The notes: a model not told the origin generated them from the sequence alone. A stretch of DNA of 64,000 nt from Microbacterium sp. 1.5R (GCF_001889265.1 NZ_CP018151.1:1612001-1676000); one strand, 5' to 3'. Shown: positions 51,812 through 61,415, numbered from the stretch's first letter. Numbers and translations are program-made.

Positions 51812-52009
51812 TCACCCCTTCAGCCACACGTCGCCCTCCTGCGGGGACGTAGGGGCGGTGGGTGATGCGGTGGACTTGCGTGGGTGGTTCTTCATGAGAC
51901 GCCCGATGAAGTCGCGGGTCTCATTGATGAGGGTTTCAAGCGTGTTGGCGGGCGCGGTACCGGGTACCAGGGGTAGTCCGGCTGCTGCTGCTTCGTCTCC
52001 TGTAGCCAT
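51812..52009 (-). CDS. Small phage protein (65 aa) between tail genes
   Basis: No family is recognised. The sequence runs from MATGDEAAAAGLPLVPGTAP to a middle amphipathic segment (LETLINETRDFIGRLMKNH) and a Pro/Ser/Thr-rich end with GDVWLKG. The GDVWLKG ending resembles linker or collar segments in phage tail proteins. It is nine bases after the large tail gene. Confidence 0.6.
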   Translation of the reverse strand: MATGDEAAAAGLPLVPGTAPANTLETLINETRDFIGRLMKNHPRKSTASPTAPTSPQEGDVWLKG

Positions 52010-52018
52010 GGTGTTTCC

Positions 52019-54802
52019 TTAGAGTGAGTCGATGGACCCGGTGAGTCCGTCGATGGTGGTGTTGAGTAGGTCGATTGCGCCCACGGGTGTCTCACGCAGA
52101 CCGGCAGAGCCGATGGACATAAGCCCGTTGGTGAGTTCCCACTGGACGCGGTTGATGGTTCCGAGTTGCGGCGAGGTTCCGGGAAGGTCGATCTGGACCT
52201 CCTGCCCGGGACGTACGGCGTAGTCGGTCTCCACGGTCACGTCCTGGACGCGGCCTAGACCCTGGGTCTTCTTCAGGTGGGCGGCGGCAACGCCGGGACC
52301 GGGATACTCGCGGTCGAACTCCAGGAGCTTGACCTTGCCTGCGACTCCAGCGGCGTCCACCTTCTCCCGGCTCACGCCGTTCACGTCGGTCCAGGTGAAG
52401 CGAGCGACCACGCCGGTCACGCCGTTGTCCTCGTCGTCGGCGTCCATGGTGTCGGTGCCCTCCACGGCGTTGTCAGCGCGAGCGGAGAAGCGTCCGGGTA
52501 CGGACCAGTCGATGGGGTTGATGAGCCACCAGCGGCGCTGCTCATCGCAGAAGAGGCGAAGGCCGGTACCACCAGCGGATGCCACCAGCGGCTTCAGGAA
52601 GTCCCAGGCGGTCTGTCCGGCCTTCCATGTGAAGAGTTCCGGGCGGCGCTCCTGGATTGCCGTGCGCTCGCTGGTCGAGACGTGCGCCTGGTCGTTCCAG
52701 GTGTAGGTGTACAGGTCCGGGCGGACGACGGTTCCGCCGTCGAAGTAGGAGTGATCCAGCGTGCCCTCTGTGACCATGACTCCGGTTACGTCCACGGTGT
52801 TGCCAGCCGCGTAGGACGTGGTGGGAAGGAACGGGAAGACACCCATACGCACTGCGCCGGGGTATGCCTGGAAGACGTAGGACACACGGGTCCAGGTGTT
52901 CGCGGTGGTGGTGAAGTTGGGTCCGTGGAGGTTGCGTCCAGCGGTCGCGTTCGCAGAGTTGCGCTGGGTGACGATGAGTCGCGCGGTCTTCGCGACCGAT
53001 GTACGGATGTACATGGATACGCGATAGAGCTGCTTCTCACGGATCGCCACGTTGAGCGACCCACCCAGGACTGTGCCGTCATCGCCACCGTTGAAGTACG
53101 GGCCTCGGTCTGCGCCCGCGTTCATCGTGGCGCGGACGGCGGAGGCTAGGGACGTGTTAGCCGGGAAGGTTCCCGTGGTCAGGCGCGAGATTGTGCCCTG
53201 CGTGTTCGACCAGCCGGAGAGGTCCAGACCAGCGGTCGGGTTGGTCATGAGGTTGGTCGCGTCCCAGGACGCCGGGATAGCGGCGTTGGTGGTTCCGGGC
53301 TGGAGGGCAGCGCCAGGGATCGCCTTATTCAGGACGTAGTTGATGAGGTTGCGCAGGTTCTCTTCGTGCGTACGCGGCGTCGAGTCATCCGCGATAGGTG
53401 CCCAGCGCTCCAGCATCCACTCATCGGACGCCAGGCTCAGGGTGATCTTCTTGGAGTCGTGCGAGACCTTGCGCGAGCGAAGCGCGAGGTCCGCCGTGAT
53501 GCCGGGTGCGGGCACCCAGTCCACGCGCTCCAGGGTGCGAGTCTCCAGGACACTCGTGGAGGCGTCGGCGGTACCCAGCCAGCGGGTCTGCGTGAACTCG
53601 TCGTTAGACGTAGCGCCGTCGTAGTAGTCGCGGGCAGCGTCAGCCGCTTCGAACATGGTTCCGGTGAGGTCGAAGAAGTCACCTACCTGTGCGGAGGCGC
53701 GTCCGTACTGGATGGTGGCATATGCCGCGTTGGCGGGTGCCACGTCCGTGAAGCTCATCCGCTCGAAGGCGCTACCCAGAGTGATGTTGGGTGATGCGGC
53801 CTCGTAGATGAGGCTTCCCCCGGAGGTACGCCACTGGATGAAGAGGCGGACGGCGACACCAGCGGGCGCGCCACGCATCCACCCGGAGAGGGTGTACGGC
53901 TGACCGGGCACTACGGCGGCAGTCGTGGCGGCAGCACGGAACCAGGTTCCGGTGGTCGTGTACGTGATGCGTGCGTACCCCGGGGTCACGGCCTCGAAGT
54001 CTGGGATAGCTCCAGCCGGGAGCGTGGCGGCGCGGGTGATGGTCGCTGCTGCGCCGCCTCCAGCCGCTGCGGTCCAGGTGTTCGTGTTCGTGCGGAACGT
54101 CGGGTTCGCGATGAGGTTGCGGCGCTGCTCGACCCAGGGCGTGTACACCTTGACGTGTTCGCCTTCGGAGGTCGCGGCGAGCGTGACGCGCTGTCCGGGC
54201 TTGATGGAATCCAGGAGACCTTCAGACGTAAAGGGGACCTCGACGGACGCCTCGGCGTACGGGTAGCGCGAGGAGTCCAGCGTCAGGTCACCCTCCGAGA
54301 GCTGTAGGTCTGCGGTGGTGCTGACGATTGCGGGAGACGTGAGAGTGAAGTCATCGAACTGGACGAACCAGTCCCAGGTCTGTCCGGGGTCGAACGTGGG
54401 AGCGTCCACCTTCATGACCACTTCAAAGCTGGAGCTGGTCGGCGTGAAGGTGTTCGTGAGCTGGACCCAGGAGGTTGTCCCCATGGTCCGCGAGGACGTG
54501 TTGAGCCAGACGGTTGTGTCGGCGTCATTGCTCCACAGCCACACAGACGCCGTGTAGGTGCGTCCGGGGGTGAGCTGGGTGAAGGTGCGCTTCAGCGTGC
54601 CCTCTGCGCGTCCGTCCGCGTAGAAGCCGTAGACGCCAGAGCGGTAGGCCCACTCGACCGCTCCGGAGTATCCATCCGTGGCGGCTGTCCAGGTTGGGTC
54701 CGGGGTTTCCCAGCCGTAGCTGTACGAGTACGCGGGCGCGATGACTACAGGCTCCGTCACGGTGACGGTAGCCGTTGCGTTGGGGTTGTTCTCGAAGGCC
54801 AT
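52019..54802 (-). CDS. Large minor tail protein with three repeated jelly-roll-like modules
   Basis: A 927-residue protein, the largest visible phage gene. Three similar modules are seen at about 27-165, 225-400 and 525-690. The second and third open with NLIANPTFRTNTNTW and NLMTNPTAGLDLSGW and close with YYDGATSND and YFDGGTVVRPD. These look like carbohydrate-binding jelly rolls. The C-terminal part (from WDFLKPLVASAGGTGLRLF) looks like a tail-baseplate domain with DREYPGPGVAAAHL. It is likely the host receptor-binding or baseplate hub protein. Confidence 0.8.
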   Translation of the reverse strand: MAFENNPNATATVTVTEPVVIAPAYSYSYGWETPDPTWTAATDGYSGAVEWAYRSGVYGFYADGRAEGTLKRTFTQLTPGRTYTASVWLWSNDADTTVWLNTSSRTMGTTSWVQLTNTFTPTSSSFEVVMKVDAPTFDPGQTWDWFVQFDDFTLTSPAIVSTTADLQLSEGDLTLDSSRYPYAEASVEVPFTSEGLLDSIKPGQRVTLAATSEGEHVKVYTPWVEQRRNLIANPTFRTNTNTWTAAAGGGAAATITRAATLPAGAIPDFEAVTPGYARITYTTTGTWFRAAATTAAVVPGQPYTLSGWMRGAPAGVAVRLFIQWRTSGGSLIYEAASPNITLGSAFERMSFTDVAPANAAYATIQYGRASAQVGDFFDLTGTMFEAADAARDYYDGATSNDEFTQTRWLGTADASTSVLETRTLERVDWVPAPGITADLALRSRKVSHDSKKITLSLASDEWMLERWAPIADDSTPRTHEENLRNLINYVLNKAIPGAALQPGTTNAAIPASWDATNLMTNPTAGLDLSGWSNTQGTISRLTTGTFPANTSLASAVRATMNAGADRGPYFNGGDDGTVLGGSLNVAIREKQLYRVSMYIRTSVAKTARLIVTQRNSANATAGRNLHGPNFTTTANTWTRVSYVFQAYPGAVRMGVFPFLPTTSYAAGNTVDVTGVMVTEGTLDHSYFDGGTVVRPDLYTYTWNDQAHVSTSERTAIQERRPELFTWKAGQTAWDFLKPLVASAGGTGLRLFCDEQRRWWLINPIDWSVPGRFSARADNAVEGTDTMDADDEDNGVTGVVARFTWTDVNGVSREKVDAAGVAGKVKLLEFDREYPGPGVAAAHLKKTQGLGRVQDVTVETDYAVRPGQEVQIDLPGTSPQLGTINRVQWELTNGLMSIGSAGLRETPVGAIDLLNTTIDGLTGSIDSL

Positions 54803-54804
54803 GC

Positions 54805-55170
54805 TCAGACCTCCTGGTATCCGACGCGGACGTACCAGACGGTCTGCTCTTCATCGATCGCTTCCGCCTCGATGTCCAGGGAGCCGTCCAGGACAAAGGT
54901 CATACCCAGCTCGGTCACGTCGCCGGACGTGTAGGTGAAGCTGGTCTCCTCGGCGTACAGGGCGTACGCAGCGAAGGCCTCGGCGCGGTCGGTGTAGACG
55001 GTCACCAGGTCCCCAGAGCGCGGACGGGGCGCGATGAAGGACACGCCGATAGAGCCGTCCAGAAGGTCGTGGATGACGTTCCGGGACTGACGGCTGGCGT
55101 CATATCCGGCCACGGCGAGCGGGCTGGTGGAGCCTGCGCCGTTCGATGCGGTGATGCTGTGATTAGACAA
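54805..55170 (-). CDS. Phage tail protein (121 aa), probably distal tail
   Basis: A 121-residue beta-rich protein with SFIAPRPRSGDLVTVYTDRA. Position between the tape measure and the large tail protein is where distal tail proteins lie. Its start overlaps the tape measure stop by eight bases. The family was not recognised directly. Confidence 0.6.
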   Translation of the reverse strand: MSNHSITASNGAGSTSPLAVAGYDASRQSRNVIHDLLDGSIGVSFIAPRPRSGDLVTVYTDRAEAFAAYALYAEETSFTYTSGDVTELGMTFVLDGSLDIEAEAIDEEQTVWYVRVGYQEV

Positions 55171-56842
55171 GCTGATCGCCTCCGTTTCGCTTGTAGACGG
55201 TGATGTAGAGAGGGCGGGATTCCTGGTTGCGGCGCATGGTGTTGATTGCGGAGTCAGCGCGGGATACGTCGGCGCGGACGTTGATGGTGGCGTGGCGGTC
55301 CCGCGCGAGCGCGTCCAGGTCGTTCTTGGCGTCGGCCTTGCCGGAGGTCTTGACCTTGATCTCGGCGGTACGGTCGCGGCTCACGTCCTTCAGGTCCGCC
55401 TCAGCGGCTCCTGTCTCGGCCTGAATCTCGACCTCGGCGGACGGGTTGAAGTTCTCGTCAAAGCCGACGGTGGCGTCAGCTCCAGCGGTGGAGCCTCCGT
55501 CCGAGAGGGCAACGCGGATACGCTCCTTACCCTCTTCACCGGCTGACTGGTAGGACGCGGCGATGGAGTTGCGGGCCTCTTCGGGGAGCGCCAGGAAGTT
55601 CTCCCACTCAGCGGGGGTGAGCTTCATCCCCTCCAGGTTCGACTTGTACTGGTCTGCGAGCGCGCGGGTCTCCTCGACGTAGGTAAGCCAGGTGTCCACG
55701 TTGAACGCGGCATCGTCGGCGGTGGCCTTGTCGTAGGCGGCGCTGCGCATCGAGTCGTATGCGGAGAGTGCAGACGCCTCTACGGCCTCCTGCGCGCCCT
55801 CGATCCGGGCGGCGGCTTCCTCTTCGGCGTCGGCGCGCTCTAGGGCGGCGTCTACGCCCGCTGCGGACTGACGCTGCGCGGACTCGGTGGTGGCGTCACG
55901 AAGCTTCAGCTCCTCGTCCAGCGCCTCCAGGACATCCTTGGAACCGGCAAGCTGCTCCTGTAGCGCCTCGTAGCGTGCGCGGTCGGCGTCGGTAGCTTCA
56001 CCGGACGCAGCGGTGCGCTCCGTGATCGCGTCCATCTCGTCCAGGATTGAGCGGCGCGAGTCCTCGATTGCGTCTCGGTAGTCCTCGACCGCGCCCGTGG
56101 AGGACTTCAGTACGTCGCCTACCTCCTCGGCAGAGCGGCCCATCTTGTCCAGACCGTCTGTCCAGTCTTCGAGCTTGGACGGGTCCTCATCCCAGAAGGC
56201 GCGGAAGTCACTGGACTTGGCCTCTTCGAGTTCGCGGATGCGTTCGACCAGAACGCCCGCGCTGGTGATCCAGCGGTCAGTGGAGACGCCCGCCTCAACG
56301 GCGTCAGCGGCGTACTCCACAGCCTTCATGCGCAGCTCTTCAGCAGCCTCAGCCGCCTTCTGGAACTCGCCTACCGCGATACCGATTCCGGCAGCGATAG
56401 CGAGACCCGCGAGCAGACCGGCAGGACCGAAGCCCGCAAACGCGTTAGCCGCGACCTCCTGGAAGGCGTCGATGATGGACTCGGCGGAGCCGTCGAAGGA
56501 TGCGGCGGACTCCTTGGCGGTGCTCTTGGCCTCGTCCCCAAACTCCTCGATGCCGTCCTCAGCGCCCTTCATGCCGCGCTTAGCATCGTCTCCGGCGTCC
56601 TTCGCTGCGAAGCCCAGCTTCTTCAGGTCCTTCCGGGCCTCGTCCAGCTCGTCGCCCAGCTCCTCGGTAGCCTTGCTCGCCTTCTCCAGGTCGCGCTTCA
56701 GGTCCGTACCGGCGTCGGTATCACCCAGCTTCTTTAGCGCCTTCTCGGCGTCCTCGATGGGTTCAACCAGGCCGTTGTTGATTTCGCGCTGAATACCGCT
56801 GGTGTCAACACCAACGGGAATCTTGATTTCACCGCGTGCCAT
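55163..56842 (-). CDS. Tape measure protein (short)
   Basis: A 559-residue protein with long Ala/Glu/Asp/Lys-rich coiled-coil stretches on both sides of a hydrophobic segment (about 132-158, AGLLAGLAIAAGIGIAVG). This is the layout of siphovirus tape measure proteins, which set tail length. The size is small for the family, so the tail should be short. No separate overlapping pair of tail-assembly chaperone genes is found upstream. The ATG overlaps the upstream stop. Confidence 0.82.
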   Translation of the reverse strand: MARGEIKIPVGVDTSGIQREINNGLVEPIEDAEKALKKLGDTDAGTDLKRDLEKASKATEELGDELDEARKDLKKLGFAAKDAGDDAKRGMKGAEDGIEEFGDEAKSTAKESAASFDGSAESIIDAFQEVAANAFAGFGPAGLLAGLAIAAGIGIAVGEFQKAAEAAEELRMKAVEYAADAVEAGVSTDRWITSAGVLVERIRELEEAKSSDFRAFWDEDPSKLEDWTDGLDKMGRSAEEVGDVLKSSTGAVEDYRDAIEDSRRSILDEMDAITERTAASGEATDADRARYEALQEQLAGSKDVLEALDEELKLRDATTESAQRQSAAGVDAALERADAEEEAAARIEGAQEAVEASALSAYDSMRSAAYDKATADDAAFNVDTWLTYVEETRALADQYKSNLEGMKLTPAEWENFLALPEEARNSIAASYQSAGEEGKERIRVALSDGGSTAGADATVGFDENFNPSAEVEIQAETGAAEADLKDVSRDRTAEIKVKTSGKADAKNDLDALARDRHATINVRADVSRADSAINTMRRNQESRPLYITVYKRNGGDQLV

Positions 56843-57348
56843 TAGCTGACCTCCTCGATTGCTTCATGGATGGATCGGCGGGCGGTGCTCACCCAGAGCG
56901 ATGCCAGCCGGGGAATGGACTCCCGCGCTGCGGGGTAGACGACGTTTCCGCCTCGGCGGTTGGGACCGAACGTGTTACCCGCCGTGCGGGTGTACGCCTT
57001 GCCCTTCTTCGACTTGGAGGCGATGGGCTTGGACGCGTTCATGCCGAACTCGGCAGAGCGCGCCAGACGGTCCACAGGGGTGCCACTGGAGAGCCGCCCC
57101 TTGCCACCGGACTTCAGGGTGACGTTGCGGGCGGTCACAGAGACATCGGCAGAGTTGACCAGGACCCGCTGCTGGACGCGCGTAGCTGCGCGACCACGGG
57201 TCTCTTCAAACCAAATGGGCTTAGCTTCAGCCTTGGTCTGCTGACCGATCTGCTTCTTGATGTCTGCTGGTACCGCCCGCATCGCCAGCGCTAGGTCACG
57301 TAGCGGACTGTCGATGAGGAGCGAGATAGACCCGGCTCCTCGTGCCAC
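56842..57348 (-). CDS. HK97 gp10-like tail/neck protein
   Basis: A 168-residue basic protein with LRDLALAMRAVPADIKKQIG and a C-terminal helix (SLWVSTARRSIHEAIEEV). This is the shape of HK97 gp10-type tail-completion proteins. Its position after the tail tube gene and before the tape measure is unusual, since gp10 usually comes before the tail tube. It is therefore a tentative call. Confidence 0.55.
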   Translation of the reverse strand: MARGAGSISLLIDSPLRDLALAMRAVPADIKKQIGQQTKAEAKPIWFEETRGRAATRVQQRVLVNSADVSVTARNVTLKSGGKGRLSSGTPVDRLARSAEFGMNASKPIASKSKKGKAYTRTAGNTFGPNRRGGNVVYPAARESIPRLASLWVSTARRSIHEAIEEVS

Positions 57349-57350
57349 GG

Positions 57351-57749
57351 TCAGACCGAAACGGTAGGAACGGGCTTGCCGGATGCAACGGGCAGCACAA
57401 CCGTGCTGACACCTACGGCCTTGGTAGCTCCACCGATCTTCGGTGCAACCAGGGTGACGGTCTGCGTCCAGGTCGTGGGTCCGTCAACGATCTTCAGGAC
57501 AACGTTGGTGCCCTCTTCGTTGAACATCTTTCGAGCAAGTCCGGTAGCGCCGAAGTCCTGGAAGACGTTGAGCGTGACGCTCCAACCGGACTGACCAGCC
57601 AGGCGCGTGACCTTGCCGGATACGTCGGTGACCTCAGCCGTTACGGGCGTGGGGTCAATCGAGTAGTCCTGAATGTGAGCGGTGTACTCATCGGTACCGA
57701 TAGAGATGGATGCTGTGATTAGCCGAATGTTGGCGGTGATTGCGGGCAT
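57351..57749 (-). CDS. Major tail (tube) protein
   Basis: A 132-residue beta-rich protein: ISIGTDEYTAHIQDYSIDP, then VTDVSGKVTRLAGQSGWSV and VLKIVDGPTTWTQTVTL. The small all-beta sequence and its place just after the tail terminator suggest a tail tube protein. It is shorter than many, in line with the compact phage. Confidence 0.65.
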   Translation of the reverse strand: MPAITANIRLITASISIGTDEYTAHIQDYSIDPTPVTAEVTDVSGKVTRLAGQSGWSVTLNVFQDFGATGLARKMFNEEGTNVVLKIVDGPTTWTQTVTLVAPKIGGATKAVGVSTVVLPVASGKPVPTVSV

Positions 57750-57752
57750 GGG

Positions 57753-58193
57753 TTACTCCTCCTCGGGAGCGTCCGGCTCGGGGTCCGGCTCAGGTGTGGG
57801 TGGTGTGTTAGTTGCCAGGAAGGCAATGGGGATGCTGTAGCCGGACTCGCCAGCTTCGAAGCGGAGGCGGGTAGCGTCGGGACCCCACTTCAGGTCCGGT
57901 GACGCATCGAGAATCAGAAGCAGCGTGGATAGCTCCTCAGTCGCGTGGCGCAGACCCTTCACGGCGTCCGTCTCCGGGGTGGAGAGGATGAGCATGAACG
58001 CGACCCAGACCCAGCCCTCAGGGAGTTCCTGGTCATCGGTCTTGGCTGACACGTCCATTTGCTCGTAGCTCAGGACCACGCCGGAGGTCTTGGACCCCAG
58101 CGTCTCGACGTTGGCCACGCGCCAGTTAGACGGACACTCCGCCTTCAGGAACGCCTCCACGTCGGCGGAAACGGTGGCTAGCTCAGAAGACAT
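57753..58193 (-). CDS. Tail terminator protein
   Basis: A 146-residue protein with SADVEAFLKAECPSNWRVAN at the start and ATEELSTLLLILDASPDLKW in the middle, ending in a Pro/Glu-rich tail. The layout matches HK97 gp9/lambda gpU-like tail terminators. It overlaps the connector gene upstream by 11 bases. Confidence 0.6.
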   Translation of the reverse strand: MSSELATVSADVEAFLKAECPSNWRVANVETLGSKTSGVVLSYEQMDVSAKTDDQELPEGWVWVAFMLILSTPETDAVKGLRHATEELSTLLLILDASPDLKWGPDATRLRFEAGESGYSIPIAFLATNTPPTPEPDPEPDAPEEE

Positions 58194-58560
58194 TCGCCAC
58201 CCCCGACGTAGGACGGATGATGCTGCGAATGGTCTTGTCCAGCGGGCGTGGGGTGAAGGAATATCCCTCAGACCCCACGCTGCTGTCCTGCTGTGCGCGT
58301 CCGGCGTTCCAGAGGTTTGTGGCCTGCTGAAGCTGCGCGTAGACGAACCGTGGCGCGGGGTCTAGGTCCCATGCCGCCATGTGCTCCCAGCGCTCGCTGG
58401 AGTCCAGCCCGGGGTAGGGCGGTGCGAACTCCAGGACCTGCTCACGCGCGATGTCGAGAAGGAAGCCGCAAAGCTCCTGGTTCTCGGTGGGCGCGTCAGG
58501 CCACGCCGCGAGCAGACGGTCTGCCTGCTCGGGCGTGGTGGCTGAGTACCAGGTGGTCAC
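58183..58560 (-). CDS. Head-tail connector protein
   Basis: A 125-residue helical protein with ATTPEQADRLLAAWPDAP and QLCGFLLDIAREQVLEFAPP-like text, then LQQATNLWNAGRAQ. These fit the head-completion (gp6-type) connectors of actinophages. GTG start at 58560, 11 bases after the capsid gene stop. Confidence 0.65.
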   Translation of the reverse strand: MTTWYSATTPEQADRLLAAWPDAPTENQELCGFLLDIAREQVLEFAPPYPGLDSSERWEHMAAWDLDPAPRFVYAQLQQATNLWNAGRAQQDSSVGSEGYSFTPRPLDKTIRSIIRPTSGVANVF

Positions 58561-58571
58561 GGGTGCGGTCC

Positions 58572-60290
58572 TTACGGCTTGGTACCGATGAGGGCCAGCG
58601 ACTCGGGACGAACCACGAAGGTCTCCAGGAACGCGACCAGCGCACGGTCAACACCGAACTTCGCGACCTCTAGGGCGTTGATGTCGGCGTGTACCTCGCG
58701 GAACTCGACGGCGTTCTTCGCGCCAACGATCATCTGAGGAGCGGTGGCTACCGTTCCGGTGAAGTAGGACTGATCGGCCTTGACCACGCGGACCTTGCCG
58801 GTGGATGCCTCTCCCGTGCCGACGCCAACGGCGAACTCGACGAACTCGGGAACCTTGTCCTTCGGCGTGAAGAGGAGCTGGTTCCACGCAACGGGGTTCA
58901 CGATTGCGAAGGACGCATCGTCTCCGTTGTCCGAAACCAGGTCGATGCCCTGGATGAGCTGGCCCATTGCAGCGGGGTACTCAGCGGGGTACGTGCCGGG
59001 TGCAACCAGGCGCGAGAGTGCAGCGCCGCTACCGCGCGATGCAACGGTGAAGAGGTCCTTCAGTGCGGCCTCGTCAAGCTGCTTCGCTCCGGAGTCAACT
59101 ACGCCCTCCCAGAACGCAGCGAGGATATCCGCGCCACCCTCCAGGTACTGCCACTCCAGTGCAACGTCAGCGGCGAAACCGAACTTGCGGAGGGTAGAGG
59201 TGTAGGTGGAAGTCGAAGCGGAACCGGTGGGAAGCTCAACCTTCTGAGCCTGGTTCGTGACCTCGGCAACCAGAGCGGTGCCCTGGTCGATCTTCCAGCC
59301 CTTGCGGCCACCCAGAGCGATGCCGCCCTGAATGTGGTTAGCCAGGCTGATGTAGCGCTGCTGGTAGCGCTTGCCCTGCCAGAGCTTGCCCGCGAACGTG
59401 GGCGGGATAGCGCCGGACGTGACGTGGGCGGGCGTGGTGATGTCAGCCAGCGCAGCCAGGAAGGACTCCTGGTCAGCCGTCTGGGTAGACGTGCTGGACT
59501 TGATCTGGGACATTGCGGAGTAGACCGCGTTGAGGTCTACGTCCTTGGCTGCGGGCGAGCTAGCCAGCAGCGTTGCCGGGACTGCCCCGGCCTCATTGGT
59601 GTCAGACACTGTGAACTCCTTACGTTCGTCTGTGTTGTCCTCAGCCGGGGTGGCTGTAGGCGTGGGTTCCGGGGCGTCGGCCTCGGAAAGCTGGTTGTTG
59701 ATGAGTTCCTGAGCGGCGGCTAGATGCGCCTGGACCTCATCCAGGAAGGCGTTGTATCCGTCCGGGTCCACGTCGGGGTCCGGCACGTCTTCGCCCTCAG
59801 CGAGCGAGAAGAGACCGGCAGACGCGAACGCGCCCTCCTTGACCACGGCGGCTCCAGTGAGGCGAGCGAATGCGGCCTTGGTCTTGTCGGCGGCGTTGCG
59901 GACGATGCCCGCAACCTCGGCGCTGAGCTTGCGAACGGGGTTCGCCAGGTAGGCGTCACCCTCGTCCGTGTCGGCAATCGCGAACTCGGCTTCCACGCCG
60001 CGCTCTGTGACCTGGAGCGAGACCGCGCGTCCGATGGGGTTGAAGCGGTCGTGCTCGACGTTGAGCGTGATGACGGAGTGATCGCGGGGGAGCTTGATGG
60101 ACTCGGCGGAGAACTCGATTGCCTCATTGCCGGATGCGTTCTTGCGGCTCAGCTCACCGAACGGAAGGAGAAGGCCGCGAATGTTGCGGGTGTTCTCGAC
60201 GCGCTCGAAGAGTCCGGCTTCCTGTGTATCTAGCTCGGAAGCCACAAGGCTAAATTCAGCCGACACGTCGGCCTGGGTCTGGTCAGTCAT
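58572..60290 (-). CDS. Fused prohead protease and major capsid protein
   Basis: A 572-residue protein. Residues 30-160 form an HK97-type (S78) prohead protease with the catalytic His80 in LNVEHDRFNPIG and Ser123 in VRKLSAEVAG. A helix and an acidic Pro/Thr linker (180-235) resemble a scaffold or delta segment. From about 240 to the end the protein is a HK97-fold major capsid protein, with GGRKGWKIDQGTALVAEV and the C-terminal EFREVHADINALEVAKFG. Most phages keep these as two genes; here they are one continuous frame without any internal stop. Confidence 0.85.
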   Translation of the reverse strand: MTDQTQADVSAEFSLVASELDTQEAGLFERVENTRNIRGLLLPFGELSRKNASGNEAIEFSAESIKLPRDHSVITLNVEHDRFNPIGRAVSLQVTERGVEAEFAIADTDEGDAYLANPVRKLSAEVAGIVRNAADKTKAAFARLTGAAVVKEGAFASAGLFSLAEGEDVPDPDVDPDGYNAFLDEVQAHLAAAQELINNQLSEADAPEPTPTATPAEDNTDERKEFTVSDTNEAGAVPATLLASSPAAKDVDLNAVYSAMSQIKSSTSTQTADQESFLAALADITTPAHVTSGAIPPTFAGKLWQGKRYQQRYISLANHIQGGIALGGRKGWKIDQGTALVAEVTNQAQKVELPTGSASTSTYTSTLRKFGFAADVALEWQYLEGGADILAAFWEGVVDSGAKQLDEAALKDLFTVASRGSGAALSRLVAPGTYPAEYPAAMGQLIQGIDLVSDNGDDASFAIVNPVAWNQLLFTPKDKVPEFVEFAVGVGTGEASTGKVRVVKADQSYFTGTVATAPQMIVGAKNAVEFREVHADINALEVAKFGVDRALVAFLETFVVRPESLALIGTKP

Positions 60291-60295
60291 AGGGG

Positions 60296-61396
60296 TTATT
60301 CCTCGGTTGCGGGAGGCTCAGGCGCTTCGGCGGTTACGGGTGACTCAGCAGAGAGCTGGTCAGGGGTTGGGACCATGAAGTCCGAGAGGTCGGCGCGGAC
60401 CTCGGCGTTGGGTCCCACAACGTCATCCAGCGAGAGGCGCGCAAGGATCGCGTACGCGAAGCGCGAGGACCCGAAGACCCACAGCTCGGACGCCTTGCCG
60501 TTCTCGTTGGTGTAGCTCATCTGCCCGGAGCTACCGCCCTCCTTGCCCGCCTCCAGGAAGGACGCAGGGAGTCCGGCGTGCTGCGCCAGCTCTAGACGCA
60601 GGGAGTTTTTCGCGTTCTCGAAGAGGTCCACGGTCTGCCCGTTGTGATCGATGACCTGCATATAGCTCGGGGTCACGGCAACGGCATGCTTGTTGCGGTT
60701 GGCGGCGTAGGACTTCGCGAGAGCTTCACGCTCTTCGCTAGTCATCTCGTCGTACTTCACATCGGTGATGTGTAGCTCGGTCGCGGCGGGCGGAGTGTCG
60801 ATGCGCTTCTGGCGTGCCAGCTCCAGCTTGCGGGCCTGACGCACGGAGTCGATGCCGTCAACCAGGAGGCCGTTGGACCCCAGTGGAATGTAAATAGCGT
60901 GCTGGCGGTAGATAGCGGGGATGACATCGGAAATGACCACGCGGCCTGTCTCGCGGTCAATCTCCCAGTGCTCGGCGGGTACGTGGATGAAGTCGCGGAC
61001 GGTGGAGCCGAAGCTGTCCAGCTCTGCGCCTAGGACGGCAGCGCCGTGCAGGAAGAGGTCCTTCACCGTGCCGGTCCAGCAGATGTAACGGGGGATACCG
61101 GAGTCAGTATTAGAGACCCAGTAGGGCTGCTCGGCTGCTTCTTCGCCGTCAACGTAGACGGACATCTTCAGCGGAGCTACCAGCGCCTGGTGTGCCTGGA
61201 GTGCGCGGTTGACCTCGGGAACGCGAAGGGCAATCTCAGGAGTGACCAGCTCAACGGGGAAGTCCCACAGCTCGCCCACGATTGCGGGCATGAGGTTATT
61301 GGGTTCAGCCCAAGGAGAGGCGAGCTGCGTCGGCAGCGCCTGCACCTTTAGCGGCGTGCCCCATAGGGCATGTCCGATGGTATTGAAGAAACCCAA
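60296..61396 (-). CDS. Portal protein
   Basis: A 366-residue portal (HK97/SPP1 type). The N-terminus has MGFFNTIGHALWGTPLKVQA; the middle has EHWEIDRETGRVVISDVIPA and a helical crown region with FLEAGKEGGSSGQMSYTNEN, which is typical of actinophage portals. It ends in an acidic Pro/Glu tail. It follows the terminase gene after a 138-base gap. Confidence 0.85.
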   Translation of the reverse strand: MGFFNTIGHALWGTPLKVQALPTQLASPWAEPNNLMPAIVGELWDFPVELVTPEIALRVPEVNRALQAHQALVAPLKMSVYVDGEEAAEQPYWVSNTDSGIPRYICWTGTVKDLFLHGAAVLGAELDSFGSTVRDFIHVPAEHWEIDRETGRVVISDVIPAIYRQHAIYIPLGSNGLLVDGIDSVRQARKLELARQKRIDTPPAATELHITDVKYDEMTSEEREALAKSYAANRNKHAVAVTPSYMQVIDHNGQTVDLFENAKNSLRLELAQHAGLPASFLEAGKEGGSSGQMSYTNENGKASELWVFGSSRFAYAILARLSLDDVVGPNAEVRADLSDFMVPTPDQLSAESPVTAEAPEPPATEE

Positions 61397-61415
61397 GTTG
61401 ATATTCCTTTTGTGC

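Noticed and set aside
52277..53149. Plus-strand frame inside the large tail gene
   Set aside because: It has no ribosome site or motif, and its position opposite the repetitive tail modules explains its length.
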